Shown here: positions 1 to 12,100 of the stretch, in pieces | Layout of the letters: each line of letters starts with the position of its first letter | Numbering within the stretch: the first letter of the stretch is position 1 | Source: Ostrinia nubilalis | Taxonomy: Eukaryota > Arthropoda > Insecta > Lepidoptera > Crambidae | Direction: 5' to 3' | NCBI RefSeq assembly: GCF_963855985.1 | Contig: NC_087104.1 | Span: 11,346,001 to 11,410,000 of the forward strand | DNA length: 64,000 nt | Translations under genes and position numbers: made by a program | The notes under the pieces: model-generated | The model's input: the letters and a program-made list of their open reading frames with translations, nothing else | Told to the model about the DNA's origin: nothing | Database searches by the model: none

Positions 1-448
1 GCAAAAAGTATGAACGTCGAAATGAGCAATGGTTAAAATGATCTGAAGTTAAAATGTCTTCGGGTTTATTCGAACAAGTGTCTTATTGTATAATAGCTAA
101 CGTGAACACGTGCTTAAATGCATCAAGGTAAAAATGTCCAAAAAAAACGCTTTATGACTGGACTACAAGAATATTGAACATTTTGACATTTAATTTTATT
201 AATTTAATCATGAGCACAATACATTTTATCTATCACACCTTTTGTTGTACTTGTATTTTGTGATGTGTACCATTTGTCACTAAACCATTGTAACTATGGT
301 AATAATGTACATTTTGACACTGGGACTTTTTTCTTTTTTCATACTTTTTGCCACACTAACAGCCGGTCCGTATTAATAATGGACATTTTGGCACCTGCAC
401 ATTCCAACCGTTGTGCGTTTTTTCGCATTGACTACCCACTCCCAGAAT
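1..448. other. AT-rich sequence downstream of the mau2 array, no gene seen
   Basis: This stretch should lie inside the mau2 intron that follows exon 7, reading on the minus strand. I found no further mau2 exon here; the expected next segment begins with a TPR-type motif resembling RLL..H.AQLH.LLGLY. Short reading frames in it have no recognisable domain. Confidence 0.5.
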
Positions 449-1488
449 GCTACAGACTACTGACCCGTGGGCGCGGCGGACAGCAGGTGCGCGGCGCGCG
501 CGATCTCGTGCAGCGCGTGCGCCTTGCCGCCGGCCACGAGGCGGCACAGCGCCGAGTGCTCCACTAGAGCCATGCGAGCCGCCGCGCTAGTGTCACACTG
601 GCTACAGACTACTGACCCGTGGGCGCGGCGGACAGCAGGTGCGCGGCGCGCGCGATCTCGTGCAGCGCGTGCGCCTTGCCGCCGGCCACGAGGCGGCACA
701 GCGCCGAGTGCTCCACTAGAGCCATGCGAGCCGCCGCGCTAGTGTCACACTGGCTACAGACTACTGACCCGTGGGCGCGGCGGACAGCAGGTGCGCGGCG
801 CGCGCGATCTCGTGCAGCGCGTGCGCCTTGCCGCCGGCCACGAGGCGGCACAGCGCCGAGTGCTCCACTAGAGCCATGCGAGCCGCCGCGCTAGTGTCAC
901 ACTGGCTACAGACTACTGACCCGTGGGCGCGGCGGACAGCAGGTGCGCGGCGCGCGCGATCTCGTGCAGCGCGTGCGCCTTGCCGCCGGCCACGAGGCGG
1001 CACAGCGCCGAGTGCTCCACTAGAGCCATGCGAGCCGCCGCGCTAGTGTCACACTGGCTACAGACTACTGACCCGTGGGCGCGGCGGACAGCAGGTGCGC
1101 GGCGCGCGCGATCTCGTGCAGCGCGTGCGCCTTGCCGCCGGCCACGAGGCGGCACAGCGCCGAGTGCTCCACTAAAGCCATGCGAGCCGCCGCGCTAGTG
1201 TCACACTGGCTACAGACTACTGACCCGTGGGCGCGGCGGACAGCAGGTGCGCGGCGCGCGCGATCTCGTGCAGCGCGTGCGCCTTGCCGCCGGCCACGAG
1301 GCGGCACAGCGCCGAGTGCTCCACTAAAGCCATGCGAGCCGCCGCGCTAGTGTCACACTGGCTACAGACTACTGACCCGTGGGCGCGGCGGACAGCAGGT
1401 GCGCGGCGCGCGCGATCTCGTGCAGCGCGTGCGCCTTGCCGCCGGCCACGAGGCGGCACAGCGCCGAGTGCTCCACTAAAGCCATGCG
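449..1488 (-). repeat. Tandem array of the 3' part of mau2 exon 7 (7 x 152 bp)
   Basis: Units of exactly 152 bp start at 449, 601, 753, 905, 1057, 1209 and 1361. The last unit diverges at about 1489, where it runs into the unduplicated 5' half of exon 7. On the minus strand each unit holds the end of exon 7 ([13 protein letters not shown]...LLSAAPTG), its splice donor GTCAGT, and a short intron piece ending in TGTGACACTAG. Units differ by single bases: the three nearest exon 7 read GGCTTTAG where the others read GGCTCTAG. A CTCTAG/TTTAG directly before GTGGAGCAC would make each copy a 99-nt exon with the same phase (1-1) as exon 7. The plus-strand open frames here are shadows. Confidence 0.92.
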
Positions 1489-4400
1489 GAGTCGCCACGC
1501 GAGAGTCGCGCCGCTTCGCGCGCTAACCCCGCTGGATTCTTCGCTGCATCCGCTTGCTGGACATAAAAAAAAATTATTTTTTAGTATAGTCTGGTCGTCG
1601 AGCACGTAGAATTTTGTCCAATGACCCCAATGAATCCTTATCGCTCGCGCGTAATTATATTGCTGTCGCGACTGTGCGACGGGCGCCCGCAGTGAGTGTG
1701 CGAGCGTACCAGAAACATAATTACGCGCGAGCGATAAGGATGGGTAGCTTGGGGTCATTGGACAAAATTCTACGTGCTCAGAGACCGGGCTTTAGAAAAG
1801 TCAAGACAAGCTTGGATATTTCCTTAGAAAACCGCGACATTAATAACACAATGCGAGTAGGAAAAAAGACATTAAGAAAAGAAGAAGACCACATCCAGTG
1901 TTGGCCGAGTTTGTTAATAACTGTTATTTAGTACCAAATAGTTACTAGTTTTTCCCAATTACATCATCGTCAGATCATTTAGTTCACTACAGAGATTTAC
2001 AAGAGACAAAAGGAGGATTAGACCAACACTGTATTGACGTGTACACATATTTATCTATTAGGAACTACGCTAAAAGGTGCGCGGGTGCCCCGCACGAAAT
2101 TATCACAAGTACGGCGCGAACGCGTGTCACAGGTTTCCACATGCGCGCTTACACGTCACAGACATTCATTAAAGGCGCGCGCATACGGGTGTCTTTTGTC
2201 ACCGTAACAGTATGTCTCTTTATAAAATTGTAAAAAAGAAAGAGAGCCTGTCACGGTGACAAAAAAATGCAATTAACTTATAGCCTAAAAAACGGGTGCA
2301 AGAGAAATGAGGCTAGCGTAGTTTTCATCATCTCTATCCACCAAGTGAGATGCAGACCAAGAACTTCCCTGGCTGGTTAAAAAAATAAAAGAAAACAACA
2401 ACAAAAAAAAAGATTTTCAGTTTTTCCGCCATCACTCACAAAACAAGAACATAAAAAGATTTTTTATTCTCCCGCCAATACTCACCAGTGAGCTTATCGA
2501 TCTGCGCCAGCGCCTTCTCAGTATACTTGTGCGCCTTGTCCATGTAGCCGGCCTGCGCCGAGTGCATCACCGTCACCAAGTAGACTAGCACGTACAGCTG
2601 CTGCCGCGACAGCCACACGAACGACTCGCCCGGCGCGCTGCCGCACACGGCTGCGAGAATAAGCCAGTTACAACACTATTCAGCCGCCGAATGTTCCATT
2701 TTTGAAATATAACTAGCGGCACAGAATAATAATAAGTACTACGTACAGAAGTTTTACTTCGCGAAAGTATTTAAAAAATGTATGCTCAATGTCATTAACA
2801 ATATGGTGTAATTTAGCCTGTCTCAAGAGTAAAGCACCGTTTTGTTAACAAACGTCAGCGATCGGCACTGCGCCGAAGCTATAGGGCTGACTTCGGTAAA
2901 ATGATGTGACGTGAGGTGCCAAATTGCGGAAAATGGCGGAGGAAATAGGTACATGATTTAGCATGAATTATCTACTTATTTACCTCTCAGTGTCTTGAGG
3001 CAACTTATAAAAGGACATTCTGTGTTTTTATTATTATTTAGGCAGTTAAATACTGCACAGTACACCATTTTCTTTATTTTCTTCCATCATACACAAGAAT
3101 ACGAGTGCGTGAGTCAATGTTCGCTCATATGTGAGGCCTTGTCGAATAGTATCCTGTAGGTGGGCCATCGTGCGTGTTTTGTTTTCGATGTAAACTCGCG
3201 GAGATGAACAGGCCTGCTAGCGGCTCGAATGGCCCGGGAGGACACTGTCGAGTTTTAGTGAGTAGGCTCCGCCTTTATGGCGGGGACAGTTCCACATAGC
3301 GCGCTGGCCGTCCTCACCGCACAGTAGGTATGCGCAAAACATTTCCCGACGGAAAACAAAGTTTAAAAAAAGTATACTATACTTTGCACACATAAAAGCA
3401 AAGTCCTTCGATTTTAATATTACGCGTCTACCGTAGTTTTTGATGGCTAAGTCAAGCATAACATGTCTTTTCGTCAGTTCGTTGAGATTACGAAAACTGC
3501 TTTTTTTATGTATCCCCCACAATATTATAGAGCTGTGGTTTTCTGAATAAAGAAAAATAAAATAAAAAATAATTGAAATTCATAAGCAATTTTTAAAGTT
3601 TACTTTTTTTAATTTTCTTTTATTATTTTAAATAAAGTTGTATTTAAAATAATTAAAGAAAATTAAGTTACAGATAGAACTTCATTGATTTATTAATATA
3701 CTCTTTTGTAAATAACTCACCATCGTCATCTGGCCACGTGGGAGCCATGATGGTCTGGATGCTTTGCTGGAGCTGCTTCAGGCAGGGCTTCACGCTCTTC
3801 ACCTGTCCTGCCATCAGGTAGTGGCATACCTGAGCAACAAAACATATTTTATGTAGGTACTGTATAATAAATAATCTTTTTGTTTGTCTCAAAAGAAAGC
3901 AGAAGAAATTTTTTCGTGTGATGTACGTCGTAAGACTTAACAGGAAACACTTTGCTGCTTGCCAGCTCTGTTACTTAAACTTGGCTGGACACGCAACCGC
4001 GTGTCTAGTTAATTCCTGGGTAAAAAAGCAAGAGTTTGAATTTAGTCTGTCAGTTAACTTATCTAAAAATATACAACAATATTTTTTATTTTTTCAAACT
4101 AATGAAAATTTACAGAGATAAAAGCGCGCGCCAAAGTGCAAAAGAAGAGGCACGTGACGTCAAGGCGTGGTGAAAAGTGTAGCACAGTGTGACGTTACGC
4201 GGAACTTCAACGCACCATAACTTTGTGATTACTTGTTTGATTGACAAATAAAGTTAGACGTGTCCAGATATGTATTTTTTAATAATAAGTACGATATTGT
4301 AACAAAAATGTACCTACAGTCTGATGTGTTGTAGATTTTAGGGATAAAAAGAAGCCATGGCCATTTGAGAATTGTATTATCTACAAGACAACTAATAATA

Positions 4401-7400
4401 ATTTACAGCTGTGATATTTTTTACCTTAAAACATTGTCAAGTATAAATTAGCTGGTACCTAATTATTATCAAAAGCTGAGGTTATCTCTGGATTCATGGA
4501 CCGTTCTGCATGGTCACACTTTAATTGCTCTATTGTTCTATACTTAGACAATGACACTGTAGGCTCATTGTGTATCTCACAAAAATTAATTTAAATTGAC
4601 AAAAAATCTAGTAAAGCTTTTTTTTACATAATGTATCTTTAACAAAACTTTTGTATTATCATCACACTAAACTCATATAACATGAGACATACCTGAATTA
4701 ACTTAAATGTGTTTTAACGCGATACGCGGATAGGTAACATTGTAAAATATTACCTGTATTTGCCTGACGTTTTGACCAGGTTGCAGCGGCCGTGGTCACA
4801 GGCTGACGGGTTAAAACCTGTTTAAATTAATACAATTGTGCAACGCGAAAGTTTAAATTAATGAGACATACCTGCAAGACAAGGAAGAACACCTTCAGAT
4901 ACTCCTTCTGGTGGGGGCTCCCTGTCCAGGAGTCAACTAGGTGCCCGGCCTGGTTTAACAGCGGTAACACTTCTTGGATCTTTTTGTCTATTAACAGCAA
5001 CTGCAAATGCAAATAAGAAGTTTCATCGTAAGCTTTTAATTTAATTAAATAAATTCAGTGTCATTTAACTTTCTATTTCTTTCTTTCTCTAATCTTCAAT
5101 CCAGATTTAAAAGTAAAACACAACATCGACATTATCAGTCTACACCCAGTGAACTTACTTTTTTCATGCTTTGTTGAATCAAAAATATTTTATTCAATTT
5201 TGACCACTGGTAGCACTTATGAACGTCAAATATAGTAAAAAACCTATGAGTCAAATATTAAAAATTAATTTTTTTGACTGAATTACTTTTCTGTAGGTAC
5301 TTAAATAGTCTTCTAACAGGACTACAAAATATAAATCGATACATACCATTACCCTACTGAGCAGAAATAGTACTCGTGTGTACGCAGCGTTTGATATCTG
5401 CGCATAGTCCACACCGACACCGAGCAAACTGCTGGCAACTTCATATTCACGTTCCGTTGCATGGATTTGCTAAAAATTCAAAGAACATTAAATTACATAA
5501 ATATATCAGTGCCAGTATCAAAATTTCCGATCAGTCACATATTTTTACTGGTCAGAAAATTGTGTAAGACTATAAATAGGGGTAAGGGTATTTCGCCGAA
5601 ACAGTAAATTTTCTGTGTCCAGGCAGGCGAAGACATGTTTTTTTATATTTATGTGTATAAAACTATTTTTATGGGAAAGTTAATCAAAAGTTTTATTTGT
5701 TTTTGCTATTACAATAGCAGAAACTACAAATAATACCGTAGAAAAACTTAATCAAAAGTCGTTTTTCTAATTTCCTTGTTATGTCCATTACTGTTGTTTG
5801 CCAAAATGAAGGCACATTATAACAAATTGAAGCGTAATTTCATTCTAATAGCACTCTCTTTATATTTGAGAAACGTTTGGCTATCGGAAAATAAAAACTT
5901 TAAATGTCAAATACTTAAAGGAAGGAAATAAAGTGAAGTTAAGTTCTTGTCCGAGTCAAAAGTATAATTTCCCTGGGTCTTCTTTTCGACCATTGTAGTA
6001 ACGAAACGAAAGAACTTAGAATGTAATGCACTGCACCGTTACACTCGGCCATTTCGTCCCAAGAGGCCATCGAGGCAGGACAGTACTTCGTTGAACAGTT
6101 TCGCGACAAATCGCATAAGTAGGTCCCTCCTTGGGTTTTTGTTTACTAAAAAGTCAATTTCTTTGGACGGTTTTTTGCAGCTAAACAATTAATTAATTTT
6201 ATTGTTTATTTACAAGATGTAATGTCTGTAGGGGTAAACCCATGATTTAAATAGTAAATGCATAGGGTAAATAGGTTTTTGTCTGTGGTGTCTTTTAGGC
6301 ATAAATCTAATTTCTTTGGCCCTAATTTCCTTGTTTTCCGTGGCATAAAAAGGCCTAGGAAATTATAAAAGACCATTTTTAATTCGGCGTAAAGTCAAAT
6401 TTTGAGTATTTCTTTATTGGAATAAGTTTAAAATTTACATTTTAAGAAATGGGTATCAGAATAGATATACAGGGTGTTAGGTAAATGGGTATATGAGCCG
6501 ACACTAGCCCATGTTAACATGGTCATATAAATGGTATGGTGAAGTCAGAAAATTGATATCTTCATTTTAATTATTTTATTTTTCATACAAATCGGATTTT
6601 ATAAAATTTATTTTGTATGAAAATTAAAAAAATTAAAATGATGTTATCAAATTTTTGACTTCACCATACCATTTATATGCCCATGTTAACATGGGCTAGT
6701 ATCGGCTCATATACCCATTTACCTAACAGCCTGTAGAACAACTTGTTTTTAACTCTTAACTCAATCTACTGAATTTATCTTCCTTAGTTGTGTAAAAAGG
6801 TCGTAATGATACAATATTCATTGGTATGTTTGCTTGCGAAGGTACACAAAAATGGGTGGAACAAAAAAAAAGCAAACCTCAGAAGAAAACTTAGAGAAAA
6901 AAATATTTATAATAATTTCCTTGGCTACCAAAAATTCATGACCTTATAACTTTGTTTCTAAAACGAATTATGACACCCATTTTAGATATATTAGCTTAGT
7001 TTTTGTTACTTAATACAATGGGAAACTAAAAATAGTTAAAAACAAAAATTTATTTCGTACCAAGGAAATTAGGCAAAATTGACCATTTTTGGCGAAATAC
7101 CCGTAAGTAAACTGATTTTCTCCTTTTTTTCCAATTTAATTTTCTAATTGTTTGGTTATGAATTTTATAAATAAAATTTATCCATACAGGAACTATTTAT
7201 TTTAGTCAGTAAATTGATTGGTAATCACAATAAAATATTTTTCCAGTCCGAAAGTTTTTTTTATAGATTTTTGTATTGACCTAAAATATTTTGAAAGTAT
7301 GTGAAATTACAATTTTAATTGCAAATGAACATAATGTCCACTTTAGGAGTCAATGCTATGATATTATCTGTAAGTACAATAAATGAAGTAGGTATTTATA

Positions 7401-8423
7401 GTATTTATCTGCATAAATTATTTTAAAATGTCTGGAGCTTTTAATTTCATGTACATCATTAGAATTAATTTCAGGTATGTTTTTAAATTTTAATTAGCTT
7501 AGGTCATTGATTAACACTAATAAGCAATGAAAACAGCTGATTAATCATAAATTATAATAAAAAGAAAAGGTTTGTTTTTATGGGACTTTTACACATCTAT
7601 TTTGGAAGTTTTATACAGTTTTGACAATAAATTACTACCTATCTATTCATGGTTTATGAATGATTAATATTATAATAGTAGTAATTAGAATAAAAATCTA
7701 CAAAAACAAATTTAAAATGACCATGGCGGCAGTGGGAAAATTCCATGTTATCACAATCATTGCATTTGCATTTTATGATGTCAATAGCCACAATCACTTG
7801 TCATGTATATTTATTTAGCAATGTCCTATAGAATATAACATAATACTTACTGCCAGTTGGAATATCAGTCTACAGTGCCAGTAAACACTGTGTTGTGACA
7901 ACTCAATCGCTTTCCGTAGAATAGGTTTGGAGTGAGTGGGGTGGCCCTGCTGCTCAAACAACTCGGCCAGCACACTCGCAGCCTCGAACTTGACATCGTC
8001 GAATCCATTGATAGTCTGAGACAGGCACCACTGCAACCAAAACACCATACTGACCCATTTCTACATCATTGTTTACATTCATGACACTTCCCTTTCACAA
8101 GACTCAGGACAATTGGGATATATCCAATGACTGCAAGGGCTAACACTCCTAACCACAATAGACACTTCGAAATCCACAAATAACAGAAAAAAACTTACAC
8201 TCTGCTCTAAATGCGTCCTCGCTAAGTCGATGTTTTTAGTGTGTGTCAGAAGGATATTACCGAGTTGTAAATGAGTTCGGGCCTCCACTCTTTGAGGTGG
8301 TTTGAAATTAAACACGGCTTGTAGGCATTGAATACAACTTTTTATGTCAGGAGGATTTGATGTACGGAAATGTTCTGCTAAACCAAGTAAAGAAATATAC
8401 CAAGCGTCCTGCGTTGACGCCAT
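1377..8423 (-). CDS. mau2: MAU2 chromatid cohesion factor (SCC4), 5' seven exons
   Basis: This is the TPR-superhelix partner of Nipped-B/NIPBL, which loads cohesin on chromatin. Coding exons by GT-AG junctions, in transcription order: 8199-8423, 7851-8030, 5347-5469, 4872-5000, 3721-3829, 2486-2650, 1377-1556. All phases agree: 0,0,0,0, then 1 after exons 5, 6 and 7. The start ATG at 8423 opens [19 protein letters not shown], the typical MAU2 N-terminus. Later landmarks are [54 protein letters not shown] and [12 protein letters not shown]. An earlier in-frame ATG at 8462 would add 13 residues with no family counterpart. The exon 3 donor was placed at 5346 rather than a GT a few bases earlier because only that choice gives the conserved RVM-LLLIDKK join. 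The 3' exons lie beyond the left edge. Exon 7 is followed by a tandem array of its own 3' part. The promoter region is shared head-to-head with RpL12. Confidence 0.93.
1587..1792. mobile_element. Palindromic MITE, family P1, copy A
   Basis: A roughly 206 bp imperfect palindrome. The left arm runs TCTGGTC..GAGCACGTAGAAT and the right arm ATTCTACGTGCTC..GACCGGGCTT. Inner arms repeat TTATCGCTCGCGCGTAATTA in both orientations. TA sits at both ends, consistent with TA target duplication. It lies in mau2 intron 6, about 30 bp upstream of exon 7. The same family occurs at 27339, 52536, 53025 and 63961. It has no coding capacity. Confidence 0.8.
2722..3220 (-). repeat. Dispersed ~500 bp repeat (family D1), copy 1
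   Basis: About 500 bp in mau2 intron 5 match 42405-42925 in inverted orientation, along nearly the whole length with scattered substitutions. Shared landmarks are the block around CAGCGATCGGCACTGCGCC and the tail GAGATGAACAGGCCTG. No clear terminal repeats or open frame were seen. It is an interspersed non-coding element of unknown class. Confidence 0.7.
4710..4830. repeat. Possible interspersed repeat (SINE-like) in mau2 intron 4
   Basis: This contains a block (TGACGTTTTGACCAGGTTGC) of a kind I recognise as common in lepidopteran interspersed repeats. A related GACGTTTCAACTCG block occurs near 46920. Boundaries are not determined. Confidence 0.35.
5586..7102. mobile_element. Non-autonomous TIR element with 4-bp GTAA duplication
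   Basis: The ends are GGGTATTTCGCC and its complement GGCGAAATACCC. GTAA directly flanks both ends (5582-5585 and 7103-7106), fitting a 4-bp target duplication. The interior repeats the motif AATTTCCTTG in both orientations (about 5768, 6330, 6915, 7065), like subterminal repeats of DNA transposons. No transposase frame is visible, and a second small MITE is nested at 6470. It lies in mau2 intron 2 and accounts for much of that intron's size. The superfamily is unresolved. Confidence 0.7.
6470..6733. mobile_element. 264-bp palindromic MITE nested in the 5586-7102 element
   Basis: Long terminal inverted repeats start CAGGGTGTTAGGTAAATGGG and end with the complement (one mismatch, CAGCCTG). 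The arms extend through GGTATGGTGAAGTCA. TA flanks both sides (6468-6469 and 6734-6735). Confidence 0.85.
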
Positions 8424-8648
8424 TTTGACATTTCTGATTGGAGGGAACGGTGTTGCAAGCAATACACTATCAAAATCTACTAAATTCTACTAAAAAAGCT
8501 TCAATACTAAAAATGGTAGCTTCTATGAGCATTATAAAGTTTTTTTTTATGGAGGGAGGACATGCCTTAAAAGAATTTCGATTTTTGTCTGATCACTTGT
8601 CCGTTCGGTTCTTAGGAGTTAAGCGGAGTTATAGAAATGAAACCTATT

Positions 8649-8776
8649 TTTTTAGGGTTCCGTCCGTAGTCTTGTCTGTCTGTTCTGGCTACCGATTGCG
8701 GTAAAATTTTTCATCTGCAAGTGCAACGCGATTGACGATGAAATACTTAAAATATTTTAACACGGAACCCTACACG
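8649..8776. repeat. Small TIR-like repeat upstream of mau2
   Basis: TTAGGGTTCCG near 8651 is matched by CGGAACCCTA near 8764 in inverted orientation. I recognise these as common lepidopteran repeat termini. It lies in the mau2/RpL12 intergenic region. The boundaries are approximate. Confidence 0.45.
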
Positions 8777-9028
8777 GTTTTATTTATTTATTTAATTTTT
8801 AATAATAAGTCTTATTAGATAAAACTGGAAAAAAAATATCCCTAATAAAATGAAGTACCACTTTTTGTGTTTTTTTTTAAGTTAAAAAAATGTGATCTAC
8901 ACGATACGATACGATAGTGGAAACCAAAAACAATATTATTCAATTAGAATCGAATAAAAATATTTGCCCATCAGCACCATGTCCCATCACTATAATCAAA
9001 TAAATGTCAGATTGACAGCTGACCGAAG

Positions 9029-9038
9029 TCTTTTTCCG
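9029..9038 (+). promoter_or_regulatory. RpL12 TCT/TOP-type initiator
   Basis: The pyrimidine run TCTTTTTCCG about 120 bp before the RpL12 ATG matches the TCT initiator and TOP start typical of animal ribosomal-protein genes. Transcription would begin at or next to the first C. No TATA box is evident. The mau2 ATG is about 600 bp away on the other strand, so the interval 8424-9028 probably carries both promoters. Confidence 0.65.
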
Positions 9039-9151
9039 GCGAGCTTGCGACGTTTACGGAACGTGTAGAGCGTAGCTCGCTTTTAAATCCGTATTAATCG
9101 GTGTGAATTTTATATTTAACACGGGTTTAATACATAAAATAAACAGCCACA

Positions 9152-12100
9152 ATGCCGCCTAAGTTCGATCCTAATGAAATTAAAATCGGTAAGATTGATT
9201 GTCAGTGCAAATTCAAGTGAAACTTTGAAAGTGGATTTTGTAGCTATTTTCTTGAATTCTTTACAGTGAACTTGAGATGTGTTGGTGGGGAAGTCGGTGC
9301 CACATCATCCCTGGCCCCTAAAATCGGTCCTCTTGGTTTGGTAAGTATCATAGTTTTATCCTAACCTCTAATCTGCTTGGCAGTCTTTATTATGAGAATG
9401 GTGGTGTGCTGTGGTTCTTCCACAGTGCACTGTTTCAGGGCAATCAAGATTTGGACCTCAAATCTATTAAATTAAGTAAAAATTTAAAGTTACATTCAAA
9501 TACATGTAGTTGCACGTGATGTCTTGATTGCCCCATATTGATGATTGAATGATCTTGGGGGGTGCCTCCCTACCAGGCGCGTCCTTCCGGGTGGCGGATG
9601 GAAGGAACCCGCGACTCAGGATTCTTTCCCTGTCGCGGCTACTCCGAATGTCCAATAAGGAGTCGCGGACCAGGCAATATTATGACTGCCAAGCTTTCTT
9701 TCTAGGTTATATTCTGTAATGCACATGTTCATTGTTCATTAAATATATCTAATAACCTACATTTTAAACATGTTGAATTAGATATTGACAGTCATGGAAT
9801 GGAGAAATTTCATTCTGCAAATGACTGACCCGTAAGTATTTCTCTGTTCACTGACTTGTGGATATTGTACTAATGTTTTTCTGCTGTAGTCTCCCAAAAA
9901 GGTGGGTGATGACATCGCCAAGGCGACCAGTGACTGGAAGGGATTGAAGATCACAGTCCAGCTGATCGTACAGAACAGACAGGCACAAATCTCAGTGGTA
10001 CCTTCTGCTGCTGCGCTGGTCATCAGAGCACTCAAGGAACCACCACGTGACCGCAAGAAGCAGAAGAACAGTAAGTTAAATTAAATTATTAGTTTAAACA
10101 TTAAGCACATGATGCAATTATTTTGTAGTTACAATTAAAAAATTAGTTTTTAGTAGTAATCCCCTATACTAAATAATAAGTAGTAAACCCCTGAACTTGA
10201 AGCTAAGAAGAAGATTTTTGAAGAGGATTTGCAACATAGCAAATTTTGTTCTGTCTAAATACTTAACCTTGTTTGTAGTACATATCTATTTCACACTTGT
10301 TGGTAGTTTTGAGACTGGTATGCTCAAGTCATGGCTAACCTCGTAGCGCCCACGGATTTTTTGGATCCTCTTTAACTACGACCAAACCGTCCTTCTTATA
10401 GGACTTATAGTTATAGTCCTATCAGCCCAAGATTTTGAGTTGAAATTCGTATGTGTTAGAGTTACCGGTTTGAAGTGAAACTTTCAGGGTATAATTATGA
10501 TTATATTAGCATGTGTTTTTAAATTCAATTATTTGTCTACCTTTTGTTCTTTACAAAGGCCATCGGGCCACAAATTCTAGATTAAAAGGAAGTATTAAGT
10601 GATGTAAAATTAAATAATACAAAAAATTTGTAGTGTAAAAAGTATTAAATTAATAATAATAATAAATATAATAAATATTTTTGAACAATTTCACACATAA
10701 CGCTATCTAGCCCCATAGTAAGCAATTAATATGCTTGTGTTATGGGTGCTCGCTTAACGGATATACTACATTATACAGGGTGTCCCGTAATGTAACGTCA
10801 AGCCGGAACTGGGTGTTGAGGCAAGTTGTGCTGGTTATCAGAAAAATATAAAAAAAAATCTATGTGGCATATTTTAAAAATAATAGGCATTTAAAAAAAA
10901 TCAAAAAATTCTACTCCAGGTGACGGTCCTTTTACTCGTGTTGCCACAAATCTTCACTTTTTCCACATTTTTTTTTTGTTATGTAACCCTGAATAATGCT
11001 TCTCTAAATTGTTATCAAAATTACAAAACCAGCTGCTCCAACTTGGATGAAAAAAATACATTATTCCCAAAAAAAATATCAAAATAAAAATTTTGCCTAG
11101 TTTAAACTGACTGTACTGAAAAAAAATTGTACTACGCGAGTGTGGCAAGTGACGTCATAATTTGGCGCATTTAGTAAGGATTCCAAAATGGTATAACACT
11201 TTGTAAAATCTTGCTGTAATTGTCGACAATTTTTGTTTATTGGAAATAATCGCGTTTTTAACTTTATCTACCTTGGTTAAAAATATTATTCTAATGTGCC
11301 CAAAATTTAAGTTTCTGGTTTAAGTGAGGTGGAGAAGCCATTTTAAAAGGTATGAGCGGGACGGAGAGGGCCATCTTACCAAGCAGGGATGTTATGGATA
11401 TCCGTAACCGTAACCGAAACTATCGGATATCCGAAATAAAAAAATGTCCATAACCGTAACCGAAACTGATTCAAAAGTTACGGATAGTTTCGGATAAATG
11501 CCAGACTGCAAAACTCTATGAAATTTGCAGTATACACGCCGCAGCTGCAATGCCGCGCTGCCGATTTCATAGTTTTGCAGTTTGCGGTTGCAGTTTGCGG
11601 TCTGCGGTCCGTCTTGGAATTGTACCTTAAATCTTAATATTTGTTACCAACTTGTCTGGCATTCGCTGGCGCCATCTAATATGCCAGCCTATTTTACCTT
11701 TATCATACATAGGTGTCGTCTTAGTTGGTACATAAAGTAGCTATGTGGGTCACGCTCACGCAGCATCTTGCTATTTGTATTATACCTACATTTTTGAAAT
11801 TCTAATAATTCCGTAACCGAAATTATCCGAGACTTTCGGATAATCTGAAATGATTTCATATCCGTGACCGTGACCGTAACCGAAACCGGTATAATTTATT
11901 CTAATATCCGTAACCGTATCCATAACCGAAACTTCATATCCTTATTATCCCTGTTACCAAGTACAAGTGCAGGCAGAGCAGGTAGTAAAGGCGCGCGCGC
12001 ACGGGTGACTTTTGTCACAGTATGTCAACTACTAATTACTGTCATGGTGACAAAAGTTTCTGTGACTGACTGTACGGTAGTCAGTCACAGAAACTTGAAT

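Noticed and set aside
467..1609. Ladder of plus- and minus-strand 80-99 aa frames in the first 1.5 kb
   Set aside because: They are the same 152-bp unit read in different frames. Only the minus-strand exon 7 segment has homology to a protein.
3217..3522. 101-aa minus-strand ORF in mau2 intron 5
   Set aside because: No homology recognised. It overlaps repeat-like sequence next to the D1 repeat.
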